Positions 1 through 5,827 of a DNA stretch of 7,427 bases are shown one piece after another. How positions within the stretch are numbered: the first letter of the stretch is position 1; every line of letters begins with the position of its first letter. The position numbers were made by a program, and so were the translations under genes. The notes under the pieces were generated by a model. It did no database searches and was not told where the DNA came from. It worked only from the letters and a program-made list of their open reading frames with translations. This DNA comes from JBOFLG01 sp051657745 (GTDB lineage Bacteria; Actinomycetota; Actinomycetes; Actinomycetales; Dermatophilaceae), in the NCBI GenBank assembly GCA_051657745.1, contig JBOFLG010000266.1:1-7427 (forward strand), given 5' to 3'.

Positions 1-2056
1 CGGCCCGCCCCCGCGCCGCGCCGCCACGCCCAGCCGACGCACCGCCGGGCCCGGATGCCGCGCCGCCGAGTCCGCGCGCAGCCGGCTCAGCCACCGGAAG
101 CGGCGGCGGCGCTGCCTGGTCGAGGCGCGCGAGCGCGGCGAGGACCATCTCGCGGTCGGCGGTCGGCCAGAACGGCGGTAGCGACGTCTGGAGAAACCCG
201 GCGTAGCGAGCTGTCATCATCCGCGAGTCGAGGAACGCGACCACGCCGCGGTCGTCGGCCCGTCGCACCAGCCGGCCGGCACCTTGGGCGAGGCGCAGCG
301 CCGCGTGCGTCGCCGACACCGCCATGAACCCGTTGCCACCCATCCGCCCGATCGCCTGGGCGCGCGCCGAGGCCAGCGGGTCGTCGGGGCGCGGGAACGG
401 AATCCGGTCGATGACCACGAGTTGGCAGGACGACCCCGGGACATCCACGCCCTGCCACAGCGACAGCGTGCCGAAGAGACACACCCGCGGGTCGCGGGCG
501 AATTGCCGCACCAGCGTGGCGAGTTGGTCCTCACCCTGACACAGGAACGCGATCTCACCGGCCGACTCCGCGAACCGCGCACGCATCGCCTCGGTGGCCT
601 CCCGGGCAGCCCGCATCGACGAAAACAGGCCGAGGGTGCGCCCACCGGCCGCCCGGACCAGCCCCTCCAGTTCGTCGAGCAACTGCGTGGACAGCCCATC
701 CCGGCCCGGCGGCGGAAGATGCTGCGCCACGTAGGCCACCGCCTGTTTCGGGTAGTCGAACGGACTGCCGACATCGAGTCCTCGCCAGGCTGGCGCACCC
801 TCCCCCCGCAGCCCGACCGTGCCGGCAACCGCGTCGAACGTTCCGCCGAGTTCCATGGTGGCCGAGGTCAGTACGACCGTACGGTCAGCAAAGAGTTTGT
901 CGCGCAACAGCATTGCCACACTCATCGGAGCCACCCGGAGCACCGGGCCTCGGCGCGGGTCGGCAGCCACCCACACCACGTCCAGTTCGCGTTCCTCGAG
1001 CACGCGGGTGGCCGCCTCGAAGACCTCGTCGGCTGCGGCGCGAGCCACCTGGCGAGCGGCATCGGCATCCTGGCCCGGGGCTGGTTTCAGTTCGGACTGC
1101 ACCGACCGAGCGGTGTCCCGCACCCGGCCGAGAGCCAGCGACAGCGCATCGGGCAGGGACGTCATCCGGCCGTCGGGGGCGTCGGCCAGCGCCGACTCGA
1201 GCAGATCTGCCGCCTCCTCGAGCGGGGATGACGCATCGGCGAGCCTGGCCGACCGCCGCGCTGCGGCCCGCACCAGCCCGGGGGTGAGTTCGTCGGTGAC
1301 CGTGGCGGTGACCCGGTCGACCAGTTCATGCGCCTCGTCGATGACGAGGAGGTCGTGGGCGGGGAGCATCTGCCGCCCCTCGAACGAGTCGATCGCCAGG
1401 AATGAGTGGTTCGTCACGACGATGTCGACGTGCTGCGCGGCCTCCCGGGAGCGCTCGACGAAGCAGTCACCCGCCACCGGGCAGCGGGCCGCGCCAAGGC
1501 ACTCCTCCGCGCTCACCGACACCTGCCGCCAGGCGCGTTCGGACACCCCCGGCACGAGTTCGTCGCGGTCGCCGCTCTCGGTGACCTCTCCCCACTCCCG
1601 CAGCCGCCCGATCTCGGCGCCGAGTCGCGACGCAGACTGATCGACCTCCCCCACCGCCAGCAACGAGTCGGCATCGGGGTCCTCGGGAAACCCCCCGGTG
1701 ACTTTATGGGCGCACAGGTAGTTGCGGCGGCCTTTGACCAGTGCGTACGCCGGCCGCCGACCGAGCAGCGGCGCCACGGCGTCGGCAAGTCGGGGCATAT
1801 CCCGGTCGACCACCTGAGCCTGCAAGGCGAGCGTTGCGGTGGCGACCACCGCCGGGGATCCGGTGTCGAACGCATGAAGCACCGCAGGGACGAGATACGC
1901 GAGCGACTTGCCGGTGCCGGTCCCGGCCTGGGCGACCAAATGTTCACCCTTCTCGACGGCCGACGCGACCGCCCGGGCCATCTCGGCCTGCCCGTCTCGT
2001 GGGCTTCCCCCGACCCCGTGAACCGCGGCCGCGAGCAGGTCATCGACGGTGGGCAC
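1..2056 (-). CDS. dinG: DinG-family ATP-dependent DNA helicase (3' end beyond window)
   Basis: This is a superfamily 2 iron-sulfur helicase of the DinG/XPD type; the family unwinds DNA 5'-3' and resolves forks, R-loops or other structures, in the cytoplasm. The reading frame gives 685 codons in the window without a stop. Visible motifs are Walker A QAGTGTGKS (residues 43-51), the DEAH box (240-243), LTSATM (motif III), GTLSLWQGVDVPG (motif V) and QGAGRLVRR (motif VI). Four cysteines at 115, 186, 192 and 198 have the spacing of the DinG Fe-S cluster. The GTG start at 2056 is chosen because the conserved N-terminal helicase region begins at once (VPTVDDLLAA), and a TAGGCT box lies 7 nt upstream with no Shine-Dalgarno, as in a leaderless gene. 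From about residue 658 the protein becomes a Gly/Ala/Arg-rich tail, so the helicase core is complete and only the tail is cut. No LexA-type operator is seen upstream. The family assignment is firm; the exact cellular role is inferred. Confidence 0.93.
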   Translation of the reverse strand, partial: MPTVDDLLAAAVHGVGGSPRDGQAEMARAVASAVEKGEHLVAQAGTGTGKSLAYLVPAVLHAFDTGSPAVVATATLALQAQVVDRDMPRLADAVAPLLGRRPAYALVKGRRNYLCAHKVTGGFPEDPDADSLLAVGEVDQSASRLGAEIGRLREWGEVTESGDRDELVPGVSERAWRQVSVSAEECLGAARCPVAGDCFVERSREAAQHVDIVVTNHSFLAIDSFEGRQMLPAHDLLVIDEAHELVDRVTATVTDELTPGLVRAAARRSARLADASSPLEEAADLLESALADAPDGRMTSLPDALSLALGRVRDTARSVQSELKPAPGQDADAARQVARAAADEVFEAATRVLEERELDVVWVAADPRRGPVLRVAPMSVAMLLRDKLFADRTVVLTSATMELGGTFDAVAGTVGLRGEGAPAWRGLDVGSPFDYPKQAVAYVAQHLPPPGRDGLSTQLLDELEGLVRAAGGRTLGLFSSMRAAREATEAMRARFAESAGEIAFLCQGEDQLATLVRQFARDPRVCLFGTLSLWQGVDVPGSSCQLVVIDRIPFPRPDDPLASARAQAIGRMGGNGFMAVSATHAALRLAQGAGRLVRRADDRGVVAFLDSRMMTARYAGFLQTSLPPFWPTADREMVLAALARLDQAAPPPLPVAEPAARGLGGAASGPGGASAGRGGAARGRA

Positions 2057-2063
2057 TCGCGCA

Positions 2064-2069
2064 AGCCTA
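2064..2069 (-). promoter_or_regulatory. Putative -10 box of dinG (leaderless)
   Basis: TAGGCT on the minus strand fits the actinobacterial TAnnnT -10 consensus and ends 7 nt before the GTG at 2056, so transcription would start at the start codon. It sits in the palindrome GCCTAGGC (2065-2072). No convincing -35 hexamer is visible, which is common in this group. Confidence 0.45.
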
Positions 2070-2141
2070 GGCCGTTGGCGGATGCCGCCTCGCGCCCCGC
2101 TCGCCGGCCCGGCGAATCCGCGGCGGGACGAGCGGCGCGAC

Positions 2142-2147
2142 TAGACT
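2142..2147 (+). promoter_or_regulatory. Putative -10 box of the small membrane protein gene (leaderless)
   Basis: TAGACT fits TAnnnT and is followed by 6 nt and then the ATG at 2154, which is ideal spacing for a transcript beginning at the start codon. No Shine-Dalgarno sequence precedes that ATG. The dinG box lies about 75 bp away on the other strand, so the region is a compact divergent promoter. Confidence 0.5.
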
Positions 2148-2153
2148 CGGCCG

Positions 2154-2555
2154 ATGGGCTCCGTGCGGCTGCTCCGCGTCCTCGCCACCGTGCTCCTGGG
2201 CGTGGCCATCGGCCAGGCCGGCTTCGGCTCCGGCCTCATCGCCACGCTGGTCCGGCCGCCCGAGAGCGAGGGGTTGGAGACGGCGCACTCGATCGTCGCC
2301 TACGTCCTACTCTCCACCACGGTGTTCTGCGCCCTGGCCGCCGAGCGCTACCGGCGCGACGGTGGCCCGGCCTGGCCCGGGTGGTCCGCCGGGTGTCTGC
2401 TCGGCGTCATCACACTCCAGGTCACCCTCGGCTCGCTCGACATCCTCGGCGCCCATGTCTTCCTCGGGGTGCTCCTGCTGTGCGCCGTGACGACCTACTG
2501 CTCGTACCTGTGGCGGCACCAGCCGGATGCCACGCTCAGCCCCGGCCGTCGGTGA
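2154..2555 (+). CDS. Small four-helix integral membrane protein, function unknown
   Basis: This is a 133-residue protein that is almost entirely membrane-embedded. Four hydrophobic segments are visible at about residues 8-31, 43-63, 77-96 and 98-120. A charged loop (AERYRRDGG, about 63-71) separates helices 2 and 3, and the C-terminal tail is short and polar. One histidine lies at the start of helix 2 (H45, in TAHSIVAY) and one at the start of helix 4 (H101, in GAHVFLG). This AH..(L/V)(G/A)Y / (A/L)H..(L/N)G pattern is shared by small four-helix families such as DUF6220 and by halves of CtaA/COX15-type heme proteins, where such histidines can ligate heme; the resemblance is my reading by eye and unproven. 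The ATG is supported by a leaderless-type -10 box. The gene is divergent from dinG and overlaps the acetyltransferase gene tail-to-tail by 20 bp. It is a real gene by hydrophobicity pattern, but I do not recognise its product. Confidence 0.8.
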   Translation: MGSVRLLRVLATVLLGVAIGQAGFGSGLIATLVRPPESEGLETAHSIVAYVLLSTTVFCALAAERYRRDGGPAWPGWSAGCLLGVITLQVTLGSLDILGAHVFLGVLLLCAVTTYCSYLWRHQPDATLSPGRR

Positions 2556-3588
2556 CGAACGGGCCACCGTCAACCCGTCGCGCCATCGTCACGTCGTCAC
2601 GGTCGTCGCCTGGGCCCACCCGGATCGCTCCCGGAACCCGCCCGACCTCGTGGTACCCGAGGCTGCCGTAGAAGGCCGATACCCCACTGCCGCTGCGGTA
2701 TCCGAGTTGTAACAGCTCCACACCGTCCTCGCGGGCGAGGCGGTGCATGCCGGCCATCAGCAAGGTCCCTCGATGGCTCCGCCGGCAGTCGGGGTCGGTC
2801 ATCACCCGGGACAGCCATCGTCCGTGGTGGAGCAGTGGGTTACTACCCCTGGCCCACCAGGCGCATCCGACAAGAGCGCCCCGCGGCGCGATCAGCAGCC
2901 CCGCCACCGCGTCGCCATCAGCCATCTGTCGCTCGTGCACCGCCAGTGCGCGGTCAACCACCTCACGCGGAGCCCCGGGAAGGAAGCCGACCGAACCACC
3001 CGCGTCGTTGACCCGGCACCATAGATCGAGCACCTGGGCCCGCTCGCCGTCGGCAAACCTGGTGCGCCGCACCAGCCGTGGCGCCTCGAACAGCCGTGAT
3101 GGGGGCCCGTCGTCGGGGTCGTCTGGATGACGCAGCGTGCCGATGTCGACCAGCCCAGCAGCCTCCGTGATCCGGATCGACGACGCATAGTCGGGCCGGA
3201 TGACGGCCCGCACCCGACGCCCGGGCACCCACTCGGCGGCATAGGCGACCGCAGCCCGAGCCGCCTCCCGACCGAACCCGTGGCCGTGGACGGAGGAGTC
3301 GACGCGATAGCAGAGGGTGAGTACCTCGGTGTCCACGACCCGCACACCCGCCATCCCGACCAGCCGGCCGGTCCCCCGACAGGTGACCGTCCAGTAGCCG
3401 AAACCGTGTCGGGCCCAGTGCTGGCACACCTCGGCCAGGAAGCGGCGAGCGGCCCCAGCGGTCAGGCGCGAGTGCGGAGCATGGAGAGAGCGCACCGGGT
3501 CGGTGTGCCAGCCGACCCAGGCCTCCTCATCGTCGGGAGTGGGCGGCCGGAGCACGAGACGGTTGGTGCGCACGGTGGTCGCAGGCAT
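2536..3588 (-). CDS. Tandem-domain GNAT N-acetyltransferase
   Basis: This is a 350-residue protein with two GNAT folds in series; each would bind acetyl-CoA and could acetylate an amine. The N-terminal half is RimJ/RimL-like: it opens with TNRLVLRPPTPDDEEAW and carries the acetyl-CoA loop HGHGFG (residues 101-106), then a typical motif B segment (SSIRITEAAGL). The C-terminal half (about 172-340) has a second motif A, CRRSHRGTLLM (268-278), where the usual (Q/R)xxGx(G/A) loop is altered to RRSHRG, followed by SAFYGSLGYHEVG (304-316). The substrate cannot be told. The ATG at 3588 is preferred to the in-frame ATG at 3624, because the conserved domain starts directly after it and a TACCGT -10 box lies 6 nt upstream. 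The extra 12 residues of the longer form are Arg-rich and featureless. It does not look like mycothiol synthase MshD, another tandem GNAT. The gene stands alone, divergent from the OmpA operon. Confidence 0.88.
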   Translation of the reverse strand: MPATTVRTNRLVLRPPTPDDEEAWVGWHTDPVRSLHAPHSRLTAGAARRFLAEVCQHWARHGFGYWTVTCRGTGRLVGMAGVRVVDTEVLTLCYRVDSSVHGHGFGREAARAAVAYAAEWVPGRRVRAVIRPDYASSIRITEAAGLVDIGTLRHPDDPDDGPPSRLFEAPRLVRRTRFADGERAQVLDLWCRVNDAGGSVGFLPGAPREVVDRALAVHERQMADGDAVAGLLIAPRGALVGCAWWARGSNPLLHHGRWLSRVMTDPDCRRSHRGTLLMAGMHRLAREDGVELLQLGYRSGSGVSAFYGSLGYHEVGRVPGAIRVGPGDDRDDVTMARRVDGGPFVTDGRG

Positions 3589-3594
3589 GCCAGC

Positions 3595-3600
3595 ACGGTA
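3595..3600 (-). promoter_or_regulatory. Putative -10 box of the acetyltransferase gene (leaderless)
   Basis: TACCGT on the minus strand matches TAnnnT and ends 6 nt before the ATG at 3588. If used, the transcript starts at that ATG and the upstream in-frame ATG at 3624 would not be translated. No clear -35 is visible. Confidence 0.4.
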
Positions 3601-3784
3601 GAGGCGAGCGCGCCACGGGTGCATCGCAGCGACCGGGTCGGGCCGCGAGGTGAAGCACCGACCTCGGCGCCGGCCGGCATCCGGGGACGTCGAAAAAGTC
3701 CGGTGTGCACACTTGTGTTGCGGAACGTTCTAGGTCATCCTTCTCTCCGCGCAGGGGCGTCGAGCCGGCGCTGTCGTCGATCTC
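3601..3784 (+). promoter_or_regulatory. Divergent intergenic region with two palindromes; promoter of the OmpA operon expected here
   Basis: The region separates the acetyltransferase gene from the OmpA-family gene. It holds a perfect 10-bp palindrome GTGTGCACAC (3703-3712) and an 8-bp palindrome GAACGTTC (3723-3730), followed by TAGGTC (3731-3736), a poor -10 candidate. A short A-rich run (CGAAAAAG, 3691-3698) is the least GC-rich point nearby. The two palindromes 10 bp apart could be operators. A GTG-started extension of the OmpA frame from 3705 is possible, but it would add 32 Arg/Ser-rich residues before the membrane anchor. No start site can be fixed by eye. Confidence 0.3.
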
Positions 3785-3790
3785 GAGGAG
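3785..3790 (+). promoter_or_regulatory. Ribosome binding site fixing the start at 3801
   Basis: GAGGAG lies 10 nt before the ATG at 3801 and selects this start over the in-frame GTG at 3705. The GGAG (3787-3790) can pair with CTCC (3796-3799) across a 5-nt loop, so the site could be partly hidden in a small hairpin. Confidence 0.6.
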
Positions 3791-3800
3791 CGCTTCTCCC

Positions 3801-4883
3801 ATGGCCAGATGCTGGCGTTGTGCGATTTTCGCCGTCATTTTCGCCCTCCTCCTCGGGTTGCTCTTCCTCTTTTTCTCCAAGAGCCGGATCGACGGCGGTC
3901 TGGCCGCCGACGCGGAGACCACCCTGTCGCGTGCGGGTATCGGCGGCGTCAACGCGGCAAGCGACTGGGGCCGGGTCACCCTGCGCGGGCCGGCCGCGTC
4001 ATCCGATGCGGCCCTCGCTGCGGCAGATGACATGGACCACCGCTCGGCGGTCCGCGATGTGCGGTACGTCGCGACCGACTCACGTGCCGGGTCGGCACCC
4101 GAGTCGGTCGTCGACGACGTGGACGTCGATATCGCGGTGGCTGCTGCCGGGGTCACCCCGCGGGTTCGCCTCACCGGTACCGTGCCGACCGCGGCGGACC
4201 GGACGAGCCTGGTCCAGGCTGCGGGCGCGGCGTACGGCACGGACCAAGTCGACGACCAGCTCACCGTACGTCGTGCTACCGGCTCCGGAACCCCGGTCGT
4301 CTCCCGACTGGCCGGGCTGGTGTCCACGCTTGAGCCGGATGTCTCGACCGCAGCGTTCAGCCTCGATCAGTCCGGTCTCAGCGTGACCGGGTCTGGCACG
4401 ACCCCCGAAGCAGCCGGACGGGCCAACTCCGCCGTGGCCGCTGCCGCGCGCAACGACCCGCCGCTCGAGGTCAGTGGCACCGTCACCGCTCCGGCCGCGC
4501 CCACGCCGCCGGACGCCGCCTCGGTGCAGCGCGACATTGACGCGGCAGTGCGTGCCCAGAGCATCGTGTTCGCCACCAGTTCAAACCAACTCACTCCGGC
4601 AGCCGTCCGAACGGTCGACCGCGTCGCGGCGATCCTCAAGACCGCTCCGACCACCCGGGTCGCCATTGCCGGGTTCACCGACAACCGAGGCAGCCAGGCC
4701 GGCAACCTCGCCCTGAGTACCCGACGAGCCGAGGCGGTCCGGGTCGCGCTCGTGCAGCGGGGCATCGCAGCTGGCCGGCTCACCGCTGCTGGCCGAGGCT
4801 CGGCCTCCCCGATCGCCACCAACGCGACCGAGGCAGGACGCGCGAGTAACCGCCGAATCACATTCACTGTCCAGAAGGGCTGA
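3801..4883 (+). CDS. Membrane-anchored BON-like/OmpA-domain protein, ArfA (OmpATb)-like
   Basis: This 360-residue envelope protein has an uncleaved-looking membrane anchor at residues 8-26 (very hydrophobic, ending FFSKSR) and an extracytoplasmic remainder. Residues about 32-230 contain three BON-like stretches with the pattern hydrophobic strand, LxG, helix, strand (for example VTLRGPAASSDAALAAAD, VRLTGTVPTAADRTSL, LSVTGSGTTPEAAGRA). Residues about 250-358 form an OmpA C-terminal domain: GFTDNRGSQAGNLALSTRRA and GRASNRRITFTV. D294 and R309 keep the 15-residue spacing of the Asp and Arg that hold diaminopimelate in OmpA, so peptidoglycan binding is likely. The order of anchor, BON and OmpA is that of mycobacterial ArfA (Rv0899, 326 residues), whose operon is linked to ammonia release and acid adaptation, but the downstream gene here is unlike arfB or arfC, so that role is not transferred. 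Two cysteines (4 and 7) lie on the cytoplasmic side of the anchor. The stop is 6 nt before the next gene. Confidence 0.9.
   Translation: MARCWRCAIFAVIFALLLGLLFLFFSKSRIDGGLAADAETTLSRAGIGGVNAASDWGRVTLRGPAASSDAALAAADDMDHRSAVRDVRYVATDSRAGSAPESVVDDVDVDIAVAAAGVTPRVRLTGTVPTAADRTSLVQAAGAAYGTDQVDDQLTVRRATGSGTPVVSRLAGLVSTLEPDVSTAAFSLDQSGLSVTGSGTTPEAAGRANSAVAAAARNDPPLEVSGTVTAPAAPTPPDAASVQRDIDAAVRAQSIVFATSSNQLTPAAVRTVDRVAAILKTAPTTRVAIAGFTDNRGSQAGNLALSTRRAEAVRVALVQRGIAAGRLTAAGRGSASPIATNATEAGRASNRRITFTVQKG
4873..4879 (+). promoter_or_regulatory. Ribosome binding site inside the end of the OmpA-family gene
   Basis: AGAAGGG lies within the last codons of the upstream gene, 10 nt before the ATG at 4890. With a 6-nt intergenic gap this suggests translational coupling of the pair. 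Confidence 0.5.
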
Positions 4884-4889
4884 CCAGAC

Positions 4890-5777
4890 ATGGGCTACTT
4901 CCTCAGCAAGACCTGGCCGTGGTGGCTGCTGGCCGCCATCGTGGCGGGCATCATCGCGTGGCTCCTCTGCCGGTTTACCGGTCGAGGTGCAGTGGTGGCG
5001 GTAGCAGCTGCATCCGAGGACCAGGAGCGACTGCTGGTCGACGCGCGCGAGCGTGCCGAGCGCGACAGCGCCAAAGCCGCTGAGCTTGAGGCGATGCTGC
5101 GCGACTGCAAGGCCACCTCGAGCGACTACCGCAGCCGGATCGCCGACCTCGAGGCAGAACTTGGCGAGCGCGACGCCATCATCACCGGCCACATCACCCG
5201 CATCACCGAACTCGAATCCGACGTGCCCGCCGGACCCGCGCCGACGGCGGTCGCCGGCCCGGCCACGCTGGTGGCCACGGCGGCACTCGCCGATGTCGAT
5301 GAGCCGGCCGGTGCCCCAGATGCCGAACCTGACCCGGCGCCCGAGGTCGAGCCCGACGTCGACACCGAGCCCGACGTCGAGGTCGAGCCCGACGTCGAGG
5401 TCGAGGTCGAGCCCGATGTCGACACCGAGCCCGATGTCGACACCGAGCCAGAGCTCGATGTCGAACCGCTGGCCGCGCCTGACGTCACAGCGGGGTCAGC
5501 GGCTCTCGGCTTCTCGCTCAAAGCCGACGACCTGACCGCGGTGGAGGGCATCGGGCCGAAAATCCGCGACCTGATTCACGCCACTGGGGTCGATACCTGG
5601 CGCGCGCTCTCCCGCACCGATGTCGCCACGCTGCAGCAGATGCTCGACGCGGCTGGCCCACGGTTCCGCGTGCACAAACCGGAAACCTGGCCGCGCCAGG
5701 CTGGCCTTCTCGCGGACGGTCGGTGGGCGGAGTTCAAGAAACTCACCGACTCGCTGCGGGGCGGACGCACCGTCTGA
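4890..5777 (+). CDS. Membrane-anchored coiled-coil protein with acidic repeats and C-terminal helix-hairpin-helix domain
   Basis: This 295-residue protein has a modular layout. Residues 9-27 are one transmembrane helix (begins WPWWLLAAIVAG). Residues about 43-112 are charged and heptad-like, probably a coiled coil. Residues 113-143 are an Ala/Pro-rich linker, and 144-193 are an extremely acidic tract of Glu-Pro-Asp-Val-type repeats. Residues 212-290 are a helix-hairpin-helix-type domain starting DDLTAVEGIGPKIRDLI, then LDAAGPRFRVHKPETWP. The GIGPKI hairpin is the signature of HhH DNA- or protein-binding modules; this domain is found at the C-terminus of various bacterial membrane and OmpA-associated proteins of unknown role. 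Arginines just after the helix (R28, R32) favour the C-terminal part being cytoplasmic, though weakly, since K7 lies before it. The gene follows the OmpA-family gene by 6 nt and ends 13 nt before a strong hairpin, so the two form a closed operon. The partner is probably the OmpA protein; no function is assigned. Confidence 0.88.
   Translation: MGYFLSKTWPWWLLAAIVAGIIAWLLCRFTGRGAVVAVAAASEDQERLLVDARERAERDSAKAAELEAMLRDCKATSSDYRSRIADLEAELGERDAIITGHITRITELESDVPAGPAPTAVAGPATLVATAALADVDEPAGAPDAEPDPAPEVEPDVDTEPDVEVEPDVEVEVEPDVDTEPDVDTEPELDVEPLAAPDVTAGSAALGFSLKADDLTAVEGIGPKIRDLIHATGVDTWRALSRTDVATLQQMLDAAGPRFRVHKPETWPRQAGLLADGRWAEFKKLTDSLRGGRTV
5349..5462 (+). repeat. In-frame 18-bp repeats encoding Glu-Pro-Asp-Val-(Asp/Glu)-(Thr/Val)
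   Basis: Consecutive units at residues 154-191 read EPDVDT, EPDVEV, EPDVEVEV, EPDVDT, EPDVDT and EPELDV. The DNA unit is gagcccgaygtcgacacc or the gtcgag variant, with only synonymous or single-codon changes. One unit has an extra two codons. The near identity at DNA level suggests recent slippage, so copy number may vary between strains. Confidence 0.85.
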
Positions 5778-5790
5778 CACCGACGCCGCC

Positions 5791-5825
5791 CTGGGGCCGA
5801 TCCCGACAGTCGGGATCGGCCCCAG
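5791..5825. terminator. Bidirectional hairpin terminator between convergent transcription units
   Basis: CTGGGGCCGATCCCGA (5791-5806), a 3-nt loop CAG and the exact complement TCGGGATCGGCCCCAG (5810-5825) form a perfect 16-bp, GC-rich stem. It starts 13 nt after the stop of the helix-hairpin-helix gene and ends 2 nt from the hflX stop. There is no T-run on either side, as is usual for actinobacterial terminators. The symmetry and position suit termination from both directions. Confidence 0.85.
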
Positions 5826-5827
5826 CC

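Noticed and set aside
217..828. Minus-strand ORF of 203 residues inside dinG
   Set aside because: It is in a different frame from the helicase, Arg/Ser-rich, and interrupts conserved DinG motifs.
834..846. TCGAACGTTC resembling half sites of a LexA box
   Set aside because: The two halves lack the 4-nt spacer and lie inside dinG coding sequence.
2057..2153. LexA (SOS) operator for dinG
   Set aside because: No TCGAAC-N4-GTTCGA-like sequence is present between the divergent genes.
2559..2578. ACGGG/CCCGT stem as a terminator after the small membrane protein gene
   Set aside because: It has only 5 bp with a 10-nt loop, and it lies within acetyltransferase coding sequence.
284..2671. Long plus-strand open frames opposite dinG (for example 284-1231, 819-1640, 1406-2671)
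   Set aside because: They are antisense shadows of a GC-rich gene. Their translations are Arg/Pro/Ala-rich with no domain, while the minus-strand frame carries every helicase motif.
2536..3588. Tandem GNAT protein as mycothiol synthase MshD
   Set aside because: The length and double domain fit loosely, but the N-terminal half is RimJ/RimL-like and no MshD-like sequence is recognisable.
3722..3726. GGAAC as an ECF sigma factor -35 element upstream of the OmpA operon
   Set aside because: No matching GTT -10 element is found at 16-19 nt spacing.
3705..3800. Longer form of the OmpA-family protein starting at GTG 3705
   Set aside because: It would add 32 Arg/Ser-rich residues before the membrane anchor, and the GAGGAG site points to the ATG at 3801.
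3527..4327. Minus-strand ORF of 266 residues opposite the OmpA-family gene
   Set aside because: It is an antisense shadow. It covers the intergenic region and the start of a clearly coding plus-strand gene.
3127..4386. Plus-strand ORF of 419 residues spanning the acetyltransferase and the OmpA-family gene
   Set aside because: It overlaps two well-supported genes in the wrong frame and has a low-complexity composition with no recognisable domain.
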